From Acanthochlamys bracteata (lineage: Eukaryota; Streptophyta; Magnoliopsida; Pandanales; Velloziaceae): DNA of 64,000 nt. Both the position numbers and the translations under genes were made by a program. The notes beneath the pieces are model-generated. The model saw nothing but the letters and a program-made list of their open reading frames with translations. It did no database searches and was not told where the DNA came from. The stretch lies in assembly GCA_019914995.1 (NCBI GenBank), contig CM034127.1, forward strand, positions 8,246,001-8,310,000, given 5' to 3'. Of this stretch, positions 14,201-25,197 are shown piece by piece. Position 1 is the stretch's first letter; the number at the start of each line of letters is the position of its first letter.

Positions 14201-14258
14201 ATTGTTAGTAAGCAGCATTGCAGCTCTTCTTATACATACTCTTGTAATTCCTATCTAA
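4197..14258 (+). CDS. A1-family aspartic protease (aspartic proteinase 36/39-like), ten exons
   Basis: Exons: 4197-4438, 5844-5973, 6071-6330, 11724-11951, 12863-13025, 13357-13430, 13513-13609, 13718-13784, 13944-14015, 14101-14258. All introns are GT-AG and all phases agree, giving 496 aa, the usual length for plant A1 proteases of the Arabidopsis A36/A39 group. A hydrophobic N-terminus (about residues 1-22) is a signal peptide. Catalytic aspartates lie in DTGS (D101) and DSGT (D322). Other family hallmarks are [41 protein letters not shown] and [13 protein letters not shown]. The C-terminus ends in a hydrophobic stretch ([19 protein letters not shown]), as in homologs carrying a GPI or membrane anchor, so a plasma-membrane or apoplastic protease is likely. 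Intron 3 is 5.4 kb and repeat-filled. A strong GTAAGT inside the last exon (14173) offers an alternative tail. The substrate is unknown. Confidence 0.9.
5177..5217. repeat. (ATT)n microsatellite
   Basis: About 13-14 perfect TTA/ATT units lie inside intron 1 of the aspartic protease gene. A run this long and uninterrupted is likely to vary in length between individuals. Confidence 0.95.
6532..7066. repeat. diverged tandem duplication, period about 270-276 bp
   Basis: Unit 1 (about 6532-6807) and unit 2 (about 6808-7066) share ordered anchors: GGTTAACTTGTCATTGG at 6544 and 6820, an AAAAGAAAG...ATATGCTTAAGAA block, and AATACGCTCT at 6767 and 7038. Divergence is moderate, with small indels. It lies in intron 3 of the protease gene, just before antisense copia remnants, and may be element terminal sequence. 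Confidence 0.75.
7940..8430 (-). mobile_element. antisense Ty1/copia gag-protease remnant in intron 3
   Basis: Read on the minus strand, about 8426-8365 encodes [13 protein letters not shown], a CCHC zinc knuckle with its second Cys replaced. About 8140-7943 encodes a stretch with [10 protein letters not shown], a MTADDTPI segment and [10 protein letters not shown], which match the copia protease/pre-integrase region (DSGAS-H-M, ADG-S and L-NVLYVP consensus). The frame is broken and no integrase or RT is recognisable downstream (below 7,940). The element was inserted opposite to the host gene. Confidence 0.6.
8431..10258. other. repeat-like filler of intron 3
   Basis: No coding sequence is recognised. 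9,590-9,700 contains clustered CGATTTT/AAATCG motifs with local dyads. 9,780-9,960 holds repeated TTTTGTAAAA and ATTAAAAAATTTGTTATAAAA units (the latter twice, near 9,868 and 9,901). This is probably remnant transposon sequence of unknown class. Confidence 0.35.
10259..10446. mobile_element. MITE-like element in intron 3
   Basis: The left end GGGACGTTTGAGAGTGCAT and the inverted right end GCGTGTTTGGAGAGCGTTTC are imperfect inverted repeats around an AT-rich non-coding core. The ends resemble other GGxCGTTTG-type MITEs in this window. No clean target duplication is seen. Confidence 0.45.
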
Positions 14259-14590
14259 TATCCGGACGCTATTGTAACCCATTTTTTTTCTCAATGTAAT
14301 TTGATTTTAGCGTGCACCTTGTCAGAGTATGCTGAGCTAATCTGGTGCATATCTTTGATTGAGCAACTTTTTGTTACTTCCACTTTGATGTGTGATATTG
14401 GGAGCGTCCTTGTTATATGTGCAGTCGTTGAAAGTTAAGAGAACTCAGGATTTTCAAAGTGTATGTTTTTGGCAGCTTCAACTCTGAGGAGCTGTTGGGT
14501 GCTCTTAAATTATGGGTGTGTTTGTGGGTCGTGTTCTATGCAAAGCCGAACCCGATCCAATCATGTCTGGGTATTTCAGAAAGAGATTAA
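14259..14590. other. 3' flank of the aspartic protease gene
   Basis: Likely 3' UTR plus flank. It contains an acceptor-like site (TTTTAG ending 14310) followed by 125 nt open to a TAA at 14436-14438, which forms the alternative terminal exon discussed in the findings. Confidence 0.4.
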
Positions 14591-14850
14591 GGGGGTGTTT
14601 GGCTTTGCTTTCCCCCAACCCAATTTTTCAATTCTCTATTTTACGTTTTTCAATACATATTTTATAAATATATAAAAAATTTATTTAAAAATTTAGAAAA
14701 TGTAGAAAAATTTTATGGAGTGAGATCTTTTTATTGCATATTTTTGTTATTTTTTTAGAAGTAAAAAAAATAGAGCTTGTTTTTCAAAAAGAATAAAAAT
14801 ACTTTTTATTTCATAAAAGTTTCATTTCATAAGCAATCTCAAACGCTCTC
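14591..14850. mobile_element. Tourist-like MITE, GGGGTGTTTGG family, copy 1
   Basis: It starts GGGGGTGTTTGGCTTTGC and ends CAAACGCTCTC, with TAA on both sides (14588-14590 and 14851-14853), as expected for PIF/Harbinger. The core is close in sequence to the element at 48,001-48,258 along nearly its whole length of about 260 bp (shared GAGTGAGATCTTTTTATTGC, TTCATAAGCAAT). No coding capacity. Confidence 0.75.
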
Positions 14851-14853
14851 TAA

Positions 14854-15861
14854 AATTCGAACCAATGTATACATCGGGTTGGTTCGACTTTATTGGTTTG
14901 GATTGGGTTGGATTTGCACTCGGATCTAAATCTAACATATTGTAAAGCGTTCCACTTTCATTTAATAAAGATTTAATAAAGTCCTAAAAATATCCAATAA
15001 AGTAGTATTCGGATATTATTAATTGAGACCCAATGCCATCCGAAGTACCCAAAATATCGGGTATAAACTCTTCAGATCAGTTTGGATAATTCGGATTGGT
15101 TTGGGTTTGTGGGTTTGAAGACTCCTATTTAAAATAGGCACAGCTAAGAGTGAAACATGAAGGATATTCTAATAATTATCCTTCTGTGTTACTGGCAGTC
15201 TAAACTTGGCGAGTATTTGACTACTCAAGTTATGCAAGTTAGTGTCTATATAGATATATCTGATTCGAATCAATTTTTTAAATAAATATATTAAAATTAT
15301 TTAATTTAATTTATAAATTTATATCAGTTTGATTATTACTTTTAATTTAATTTATTTAATAAATAGATCAAATTAAAATTGATAAATTATTATTCTATTG
15401 TCTTAATCAAATTATAACAAAATAAGTAAATATAAATAAAGTTAACTATTCATTTTTTATATATTTTAAATTATTAATATATATTATATTATTGATTATA
15501 CGAGTTATATAAATCAATTTCCGATCAATTAGAATTTATTCAAATTTATTTAATTTATCAGATGGATTTTAAAATACGAAATTGATCATAACTTGTCTAA
15601 AATTAAATTCAAACTCGATTATAAATAAGTCGGTTTTAAAATCGTGGGTCGGATTATATATGACACCCCTATTCTATAGTAACTTCCGCTTGAAGCACAA
15701 TGGCAACAGATGGTGAGAGAGATTTGATTGAAGATGATCTTAGTATGCGCCAAAAGATAAGAAAACTAGAGGAGGGTAATTTGTCTTGAACATACGAAGG
15801 TAGTTCATCGTTTTTCCATTTCGTAAAGATAATTTGACAACAACGTCCTGATCAGTTTCAC
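14854..15861. other. intergenic sequence with GGTTCGGGTTTGG-type degenerate repeats
   Basis: 14,860-15,130 carries scattered GGTTTGGATTGGGTTGG-like words typical of non-coding plant repeats. 15,240-15,660 is AT-rich. A 29-codon open stretch at 15,702-15,791 (plus, MATDGERDLIEDD start) looks coding-like but is too short to assign. Confidence 0.35.
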
Positions 15862-15864
15862 TTA

Positions 15865-16104
15865 GGACGTGTTTACGTACTCCTTTAAATTCATTTTTTT
15901 TAAACTTACTTACATCACAAAATATATTACAAAATTAAAATAAATTATTTGTATTAAAAATTTATTTTTTAATTTTGATTTTAAAACTTACTTATACTAT
16001 AAAATAATTATAAATTTTTATTTTTTAGTAAATATTATTATTTTTAATTTAACTTTTTAAACTTACTTTCCAAAAAGTAAGTTTACACTCAAGTAAACAC
16101 GCCC
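15865..16104. mobile_element. Tourist-like (PIF/Harbinger) MITE with TTA target duplication
   Basis: Termini GGACGTGTTTAC and GTAAACACGCCC are near-perfect inverted repeats. TTA flanks the element at 15862-15864 and 16105-16107. The core is AT-rich with internal dyads (AAACTTACTT and AAAAGTAAGTTT). The same family as 3,011-3,233. Confidence 0.8.
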
Positions 16105-16345
16105 TTAGAACTTATGTGGGGCGTTGCAAGACGAACGTGCGAAACCAACAAAACAAGGGCATATCAAAATTGTCGTTAATGTTCTTTTTGTTGCTTTTAG
16201 AGACGGCAGGAAACGAAGGAGAATAAATAGAAGTAATATCTCGTTTGAAAAGTTATTTCTGGTCTCATCAACTGTTCCACAAAACAATTTATTAGCCAGG
16301 AAGTAATAGCAATTAGCGCCAATAATCTAGCGTAGCTCTTGGTGG

Positions 16346-17002
16346 CATAGTTGTAAAACCCGAACCGATCCTTCCGGATCGATCCAAAAATTATCGATTC
16401 GGAGCGTAAATCGCTCCGAATTTATAATAAATCATTTATGCAATTAACTCGCTCTGATCCGGTCGACCCATTTCGATCCGGTCGACCCGCTCGTCCGGAT
16501 CGAACCGGGTTAAATTAAATTTTAAAAATTTTAAATTTATGATATATTGATGCAAACATAATTATTAGTAGCTTTATATTAAAATATAATATGTAATTTA
16601 TATTTTATATTTGGATATGATAATGCAAAAAAATAAATTTGTTATATTTTATTTATAAATATTTATTATTAGTGATTTTTAAATTTTTATATTACTAATT
16701 TTGTTAAATTGTAAGAAAAATAACAAAATTATTTTAAAACAAAGAATTTCTTTTGAAATTTATTATTTAAAATATATTTTGTTTTTTTATATTTTTTTGT
16801 TAGTTTATTTTTTCTTTTATGTCTTCTAACAAAAAAAATTTATTATTATTTTTTTAAATAATAAGCGTTCGCACTACCGTCAACGTCTTAGTATTTTTGA
16901 TATGACGATTCAACTCATTGACCCGACAGGTCAACCCGTGATCCGTTGATCCGGACAATTTTTCGGTTCAATATTCCGTCCGGTTTAGTTTTTACAACTA
17001 TG
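16346..17002. mobile_element. hAT-like MITE, 657 bp, 8-bp target duplication
   Basis: Terminal inverted repeats CATAGTTGTAAAA (16346-16358) and TTTTACAACTATG (16990-17002) are perfect over 13 bp. The flanks CTTGGTGG (16338-16345) and CTTGGAGG (17003-17010) are 8-bp direct repeats with one mismatch. An 8-bp duplication is the hallmark of the hAT superfamily. Subterminal regions are rich in GATCCGG/CCGGTCGACC motifs, the core is AT-rich and there is no transposase. Confidence 0.8.
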
Positions 17003-17149
17003 CTTGGAGGCAAGCTTTTCTTCAGAATTTAGACACAGCAATAAAAGTTAGAGACTTGAAGAAATACATAGAAAATTAAATATCTCTCTCGTCGCCAATT
17101 TCTGAAAAATATTGGAGCCAGAAAATACAATGTTCACACTCTTCAAGCA

Positions 17150-17357
17150 TGTTTACCTTTAAATAAACTTACTTTTTAAAAAATAAATTTAAAAATATTT
17201 AATAAAATAAATTTATATTTTATTTAAATTATAATAAATTTTAAAATAAAATTAAAAAATAAATTTTTGATAGAAAAATTTATATAAAATTTGTTTATTT
17301 TATATAATAAATGAGCTTAAAAGAAAAAACAAGTTCAGTAGGTTGATAAATAAGCCC
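17150..17357. mobile_element. probable degenerate Tourist-like MITE
   Basis: An AT-rich block runs from CATGTTTACC to ATAAGCCCTTA, with end motifs like those of the GGACGTGTTTAC family (GTTTAC on the left, GCCCTTA on the right). Inverted repeats are weak and no target duplication is certain. Confidence 0.35.
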
Positions 17358-17573
17358 TTATAACCAAATAAGAATAAATAGAGCTATCACCAACTATCTA
17401 GCCACAATCTACATTTCGCTCACCGAACACATTTTCTAGTGTGCCTATGTAACTTTACAGTTACTGATTTTTCTTTCTTTTGACTTCTACCCAGTTCAGA
17501 TACATCTACATGGAAATCTAAGTACTCATCGCACTCAGCAACAGTCCAACTTGTCGAGTGGTTTACGTCGCTT

Positions 17574-20500
17574 TCAAGGTAAGGGCTGAGAACTGGCCGA
17601 ACATATGGCTTCAACGGCAACCTTCTTCATTACGTTGGGGCAAGGATCACCACCGAAGTTATTGGGGGATATCGTCACAGCACACCTTTGTTGTCCAATG
17701 CATTTCTACTCAAATTGCAACCAAGTGTCAATCACTTGTCAAAAAAGAGAATTACATTTACTAACGTTACTAAAGGTTACTAAAATATTTAGTAACAGGA
17801 GAGATCTACTAACCTTCTCTAGAATACTGTGAGAATAGGGTGAGTGGCATTTTCCCTGTTGAAAACTCCCGCAAGTTCCTATAGGGGTGCCAAAACTAGC
17901 AAATTTAATAGCTGAAATCGCTTGTCCAGGAGCACAATGCAAGTGAACCTTTGGCCTATGAAATTCTTCCGGTTGCCCATAACTTTCAATATGCCAATTC
18001 TTTATCGTAGGATGCCATTCAGAGACATCAGCACAAACTGCAGATACTGTTCTTTTCACCAGGGAGATTTTTGTTGCATCGCCACCGAGTTCTTCAAAAA
18101 CAATCAGCAAATTTCTAGTTGGCTGCAACCAAGATCGCGGGATGTGATACCTGTGCATTTAACATAATATTTTTATCTCTTCGCTGAAACATCACATACG
18201 CACACAAGCACGCATGCGCATACACACAAATCCATGCAGGTGTGTGCGTGCACGTGCATGCAGGCAGGTATGCACACACACAAAAGAGAGGGGAATAAAA
18301 AATGAAAAAACCTCTCATTTCATACCAGCGTTGGGTAGGCTGACCACAACCAGCTTGGCATTTTGGAGGCCTGTAGGTCCCTGCATAACTGCATGCACCG
18401 CAATTTCCATTAGGTGCATATGCAGTCCAATATCTTCCAAGACTTTCTCCATTTATCCAAATTTGACCTTTTCCCATGCTCCCCATATCTAAAGCCAACG
18501 GTTCATCACCGTCAGGTGCATTCAAATAAGCCTGGGCACAAAGTCAAAGAAGATAAATAAATATATCAGAAACTACTGTCCCAAGACCACAAAGCTGTAT
18601 CATTGTGCAAGGTTCAGTTCTTACTCGATACCACGTCAAAGGCTGCTGATTTCGAACTAATGAGCCACGCATCCACTCAACAGAAGATGTACCATCTAAA
18701 GAATTCAAGTTCATAGCCTCCCCTTTAAGGCCAATCTGAATAATACAATTAGCTAAACTAAGGCAATGGTTGATGCATTAGGCTTAACTACTTAAATCTT
18801 AACTATAGTGTTACTCAACCTGGTAGGACCATTTCTGCCATGTCAAGTCCCTGTTGCCCTCATCAAAACCATGCAATGAAACTGGACCTAAAACTCCAGT
18901 ATTCCATAGTTCATAATGCACTCCAACATTCTACACGAGAAACAAAAGATCAGGGAAATGAAACTAAATCAGATTTGCTAGCTCTTATTTACTCTACAGT
19001 CACTACAAAAAAATAAGCTAACCGGCAGTCCGACGGCAACACTCAGAAGTGCAATTTTATTAGTTCCAGCACGGAGGTTGACCTTGCCATTATAAGATAT
19101 TCTCCTATTTTCCCTGCTGCCATATGCAGACCCTATTGAACATAACCCATTTCTGTCTCAGTTGAATCAAGGCAAATCATACTTTGAAACGTACGAAGAA
19201 CTGAAATCCACAAGATACCTGACAGTTCACCATTAATAAAGACATGAAGGGCATGACCAGCTGAATGCACTCTGAGAACAGGAGCCTCACCACCTCGCAA
19301 AAACTTTTCAGTTGATTTTACATCGACACTGGAAATGAAGTTATTAGCAACATTCTTCCATATAACCAGTTGAACCTATAAGGTTTCTGTAGCTACAAAT
19401 ATGTGTACATGTTCTTCTGAAACATTAGCTAGAATAGCAATCTAGAAATCTGGAGGCACACTATAAAGTGAGTCCCATTGTCAAAAGCACCTAGTCAAAA
19501 GCAAACTATAAAGCTAAAAGATGACTACTACTACAAAATTTTAGAATGTTACACAATTATCTGCCCAGTACCTGGTGATATACCAGAGATAATCACTAGC
19601 ATCCCTTGTAACGTTTATTTGCTCTAGGAGTCCCATTGTACTTATAAGTGAGTGATCCTCCAAGGAAGCTATTTCTTCATCATACTTTTCCCACATAAGC
19701 GATTGTGAAGTAAGAGGAGACATTTCCATCTGTGAAGATTGAACACCCACCTGCACAGAAAGCAGAAGCATGTTTGTTGAACAATCAACCAGGACTTAAG
19801 TTTTAAACTAATATGGACCAGGCAATGGTGACCAGCACCTTAACTAAGAGAAGCAATAGCATGGAAAGAATCCCACTGATTTCCTTAAAAAGTGTAAAAG
19901 AAAGAATTCCACCAATTCCTTCAATTCACATACCTTTGCAGTATTGAACAGTACATTTCGGCAATCAGGAAGGATGCTGGTGGACCAAGGTGGGAGGTTG
20001 TAGTGCACATTGTTGAAGATTACACTTGCAAAGGAATTTGGATTATAGTTCGATAGGAATGCTGCACAATCACCTGATTGTGAAGAGAATACGTGGGCCT
20101 GTAATATCATGGAGAAAAAAATATAGCAGTTACTTCACGAGCACGCAATTGAAGTGGACGAAAGCTTATACCATCAAAGCAGAAAGCATAGACACCTACC
20201 TCCTGATAGCTACCAAGCGATTTAACAGTTGGTTCTGAAGAGACTAAAGCTCGTTCACATAGCTTAATTGCTTTGTGGAGCTCCTTCAGGTGTCCATATT
20301 TTGGCTCCCTTATCAGCCCTATAAATTTTCCACGAAACATGTAAGTAACAAGTTTGAATTCAGAATGGAAACAAAGCATAGCATCAATTAAACTATATTA
20401 AAGATTCAGGATTGCTGCTGCCTAAATAGCATAGAGAGGAAACTGTGTGTTACTATGAATTTGCTCTTTCATTTGCTTACCATATTCATCGATTGGAGCA

Positions 20501-23500
20501 TCATAATCATAACTTGTTGTGATAAAAGGACCCCCAGCAGTGCGGCCAAAATTTGATCCTCCATGATACTTCATAAGATGACACATGCAGAACACTCAGA
20601 AGACTCATTTTTTTCTTAAATGTAAATATTAGAAGTAAAAATATGCCCCAACCATGTAATAGTTAATGAATGAGCCGCCTTTTTGTATAAAGCGCGCAAC
20701 AGCAAATGCCAAATCTTCAACAGGTCGCTTGTGGATGGCACCCCCAAATTCTGTAAACCTAGAATTTCAGGTTGAAAGATAAAGGTATGAAATGAGGGAA
20801 AAGCTTTGTGAAATAACTGTAATTTCACAGAAGATCATTGACTATAAATTGAGTAGCATAAAGCCAGTGTCTATGTACAGTATCAATTTCTAAATATACA
20901 CATATAGTATCATAAACAAAGAAAGCTGCTCAAAGCCAGCACTTCAATTGACCTAGTTGTACCTGGTCACAACTCTATAAGAAAACAAAATAAGTAAGAA
21001 ACAACTTACCAGCCACTCCAAGCTTCAGTCCACAAAGACGGTTTGTAAGGCTTGTTGGGGGTAAAACCATCACAATAGAAGCCATTGCATGTGTTAATCT
21101 GCAGAGAAAAGTTATAAATACTGATGCATTAAACACAATATTAAACACAGTGTAACAAATGAAAGAAGAAACATTCAAAAAAATTCTCAAACAACAGAAA
21201 AGAATTCTCTTGCCAACTCTATCTTACGTAATTCCAGTAGTCTTAATGAATGTTGGAAATGAAACTTCTTGGTCACACCCTTAACTCAGGCATAAAAGAT
21301 AATATTTAATAAAGTAGATCATGAAATGAATATACAGCAAGAGCAAAACAACATCTGAGATTCCGAATTGCTTCTGTGATATGCATATATAAGTAACAGG
21401 TTCACCAATATTTCAACAGTTATATCAAAGGTCATACTTCATAACTAAACATCTCTTTGGGAAAGAGGGAGTGCTCATGATATAGTAAATACCTAAATGA
21501 TTAGGCATGTACTTGTGTAGACGCACTGCAAAGCTTTAAGTCAGATATAAGGTAGGCAAATGAGAAAAACAAAGGAAACTCTACAAGTGAAGAAGAAAGA
21601 TAAAACATGTTCTAGTTAAGATTACAGTTAGAACTTATCATTGCACATTTTTACCAAGTCAGTTTTCGAGGTAAAATGTTCTTACCACTGGATCTGGGGC
21701 ATCATCCTCTTTGCACATCACCCATGGTACTCCTGTCTGCATACCAACAGCCATTTTGGCAGCCCAGTCAACATAAGCATGACCAGCAGAACCAAATGCG
21801 TTGCTTTCTGGACCATATTCATTTTCGATCTGAGCACAAGCCTAACTCTTAGATGATTTATTCCACGAAGTTGTAACCGTTTCCAAGGAGTTGAACTTTA
21901 ATAAAGGAACCCAGTTCTAGTTACTAAGAGTAAAAGTAAAACACACAGATGGAAGGGATGAAATTTAAATTTAAAGAGAAAAAAATGAACCATGCCTGGG
22001 AGAGGATGATCGGGCCACCTTGAGAAGCAAAGAGGGATTCTCTCTTCATCATCTGCACAATTTTCTGGGTAAATCCCAGCATCGCCGTCTGAAACGCCAG
22101 TAGAAACAATAAATACAAATCACAACTACTAAATCAGCTTAAAACAAATTAACCATTGGAATAATAGATAAAAACTTGAGCAACAATGAAAACAAAAGGT
22201 AGAGTTCACCGTTAGCAAACACGATGATTACTCTTGCATGGAAAAGAGAATTGGACCTTAAAAGGTTCATTGTCAGTTCTGAAGCTGATCCCAGGAACAT
22301 ACTTCAACCAAACAGGAAGCCCGCTATACACAAGGCAGACAGGATGTAAGAGATAAATCAGCGAAGCATCAAATCGAAAGTATTAAGGATGCACTTCTAA
22401 GGAAACATAAACAAATTTTATTCTCATAATACCCACCCAAAATTCCACTCGGCACATATGTAAGGCCCAATTCGCAAATGCACATAAAGACCTGCTTTCT
22501 GCACCGTCTTTACAAATCTAACCAAGTCATATCTCCCCTCAAAGTTGTACTGTAAGAAAAACGAACAAGGAAAAAAGGGAATAATAAAGAATCAAAATGC
22601 TAAAGAAGATAAGTCAAATCCAATCAAGAAATGGAGAGACAATGCAGTATTATTATCGTCAACTTAATACATACAACTCCAGGAGATGGTTCATGGCCGT
22701 TCCAGAAAACGTACGTCTGTATTACATCAAGACCTCCATCTTTGGCCTTCTGCACAAGTCTCTCCCACATCTATGGAACGCCAATGATAACAGAAAAAAA
22801 AACCTAAAGTTAGCACCAGCAATATCAGTAAAAAATAACAGCACCGATGGTAGAACTGGTAGTACTAGGAACACAAACCAGAATAAAATATGGAATATAT
22901 TCGACCAAATTCCTTAGAAACCGTAAGGGTCGAACCGTCTTCATAATTGGTGTTTCGATACACAAATTTAAGATGCATTTTTGAATGCCATTATACTGAG
23001 CACATGTCAAGTGATATAAGAAATGTATGTTTACAGTGTCGATGATTTAGTTCAAAAGAAGAGAAGGAACAGAACACTTCCGTGTGCTTCACCAAAATCT
23101 AGACTTTTTCCCGGAATAACTTCCAACAGCATAACTTTGAAAAACAGAACGAATACAGGAGTGGTTTCGTCAAAATCAAACTTTCAGATGCATAAAAAGA
23201 AACAGTATCTAGATGTTCAGTTTTACTTGCAATAATTATGAATAAAGAATCAGTATAAGCAGATCATGATTTTTATAATAAATCTTTGGTAACCACAACA
23301 TATCTGACCGGGAGTGGAAAACACTCACAAGATTTTTCTTTTCAAGAAAGAAATTGAAATAAAAAAGAATGAGAAATTATCTAAAAATGTTCAATACCCC
23401 AAATATTCTGAAAACAAATAATGAACATAAAGAAAGACAAAAGCAGCTCCAACATTTTACGGAAACATGCAATGCCAAAAATTTTCTTCATAAACACAAA

Positions 23501-23731
23501 ATTTTCAAAGAAAGAAAACTTCAAAAATTTGACAAAAAAAAAGGGAAAACATACATCAGGAGTGCTGCGTGGGTAATGAATGGATCCAGAGATAAGAATC
23601 CTGCGATTCCCATTGATAACAATGGCCTTCCTATCAAATGTCACACCGCATTCCCCCACACGCGCCAGAACAAGCACCGCCGCCGCCGCTGCCAGCAACA
23701 CCGCCGCAACAGACAATGCGGAGATACCCAT
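17574..23731 (-). CDS. beta-galactosidase, GH35, with SUEL lectin domain (BGAL3-like), 19 exons
   Basis: Exons in transcript order: 23731-23555, 22770-22675, 22549-22437, 22323-22257, 22088-21996, 21829-21686, 21098-21010, 20758-20653, 20568-20481, 20318-20200, 20098-19934, 19750-19572, 19328-19219, 19132-19023, 18930-18820, 18735-18625, 18531-18326, 18150-17814, 17705-17574. All phases close, giving 850 aa, close to Arabidopsis BGAL3 (856). It removes terminal beta-galactosyl residues from cell-wall glycans. Residues 1 to about 27 are a signal peptide. The GH35 signature [14 protein letters not shown] carries the acid/base E186, and WTEAW carries the nucleophile E255. The C-terminus (from about residue 765) is a Cys-rich galactose-binding lectin domain with [20 protein letters not shown] and DPCPN. 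Intron 5 has a GC donor (CAG|GCATGG) in the middle of the active-site signature; every other intron is GT-AG. Confidence 0.93.
18188..18287. repeat. alternating purine-pyrimidine (CA/TG) tract
   Basis: About 100 bp dominated by CACACA, GCATGCGCATAC and TGTGTGCGTGCACGTGCATG in intron 17 of the beta-galactosidase gene. Alternating purine-pyrimidine sequence of this kind is prone to Z-DNA formation and slippage. Confidence 0.8.
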
Positions 23732-24944
23732 TCCTCTGCGCTACCTGCTCCTCCAGAGAAACAAAAATTCTTGGAGGGAATTTCGGACCAGAATCTTAAA
23801 ACAAAAATGAAACGAAGAAGAGAAACCTCTCTCTGTGATTATTTTTTCAGGAATCGAGAGAAGAGAACAGAGAAAAGGGAGAGGAGAGCAGTGTGGTGGT
23901 GTGAGTGATGAGAGTAGTGTGCGCGCCAAATTAGTCCCCGCTGTAATGCCTAGAAGACCGTGCAGTCTGCAAAACCGCAAATGTTGAGGACCACCTTAGT
24001 ATATAAATTGCAATATAGGGCTACTTAGTTACAAAATGTCAATACCCAGTCGTTCAGAATACCAAAGCACATACATCAATTAAAATGCATTAAGCTTTTA
24101 TAATTTTTGTTCTGATTTTTAGGTGAATTAAATTTACAATTTTTTAGTGAATTTATGGCACATATGATGATCTTTTGTTGCCAGGCCATAGATGATGACA
24201 AACTAAAGTGGTGCTATCTAGCAAAATTAAGATGCTAGACGAATAGCTAGCATTTCTAATGTTAATAAACAAGCACCATTATGCATCCGCATTTTATTAA
24301 ACAAATAAAATAATATATACTTTCATAATTATACATCAATTTAGTGAGACGGTGGATGAAACATATAACGGTGTTTTCTGTTAATGAATAGCTAGTGATT
24401 TGGTATTGCAAAAGTGTTCTTCCTTTGATGTGTACAAGGAAGTGGGAACATGCGTATGGGTTTTGGAGGAAGTAGTGCCGCTGCAGCTGATGGGTAAAAA
24501 GTGAAGAGAAGAGAATTTTTTCTTTTAAAAAGAAAGATGAGAAAAGAAAAAGAAACCAAAATGCTTATCATGTAATGTGGATCACAGCTAGATTTCATTC
24601 ATTTTACTTCAGGTTTTAGCAACCTAATTAAAAAAACCTGCTTTACTCACTATTATTAAATTAATCACTAGCTTTGATTAAAATTGTAATGCGTGTTCCC
24701 AATTTTTGTTTATTGGGGATCCAAGGATGATTGCATCTACTTGCCTAAATACGAAACCCAATATCAAGTCCTATATCGTAGTTAGCCTCGCTTTCATAGC
24801 AACGTTCAAATTTTATTTCAAGCTCATATAATAGTGTGGACCAGCTAAACCCGAACTGTTACATTTGTCGCTGCCAAACCAAAAAAGGAGACTCATTTAA
24901 ACGTTACAATGGATTTTTATGTTGCAAAAGGAAGGACAAAACTA
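23732..24944. other. beta-galactosidase 5' flank and intergenic sequence
   Basis: 23,732-23,900 (minus) is a pyrimidine-rich leader (CTCTCTTCTCTC-type sequence in the transcript sense) and the likely 5' UTR. From 24,000 on no coding sequence or bounded repeat is recognised. Confidence 0.35.
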
Positions 24945-25197
24945 TAGTGCTTTTGAAATTACTTATAAAATTAAATTTTTTTTAAATAAAAAATATTTTT
25001 ATATTAAAAAAATTTATATTTTTTATTTTTAAAAAAATAATTAAAATATGTAATAAAAAAATTTTATTACGTAAAATTTTTCTAAATATTTTTAAAAATA
25101 TATAAAATTAAAATTTAAAAAATATAAAATAAAATATATTTATTTATAAAATATATATTTCAAAGTTTTTAACAAAATAGGAAGCCAAACGCTCCCT
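24945..25197. mobile_element. probable Tourist-like MITE
   Basis: An AT-rich block ending AAGCCAAACGCTCCCTTAG, whose inverse (CTAAGGGAGCGTTTGGCTT) is a typical left end of the window's GGGxGxTTTGG MITEs. The left end (AGTGCTTTTGAAATTAC) is only a weak partner, so the limits are approximate. Confidence 0.4.

Noticed and set aside
14851..14885. GGTTCGAATTT (minus strand) as a tRNA B-box
   Set aside because: No matching A-box, acceptor stem or cloverleaf could be drawn around it.
17420..17620. A 66-codon minus-strand frame just past the beta-galactosidase stop
   Set aside because: It overlaps the last exon in a different frame; the SUEL lectin frame ends at the TGA at 17,574-17,576.
18115..18525. 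A 136-codon minus-strand frame overlapping beta-galactosidase exon 17
   Set aside because: Its second half is intron read-through past the GTATGA donor at 18,325; only the part matching the GH35 protein is coding.
20481..20568. HGGS in place of the usual HGGT near the beta-galactosidase active site
   Set aside because: A conservative Ser/Thr change outside the catalytic glutamates; not evidence of inactivation.
23369..23908. A 179-codon plus-strand frame
   Set aside because: It lies opposite beta-galactosidase exon 1, its leader and intron 1, is Lys/Arg-rich from antisense of pyrimidine tracts, and matches nothing.
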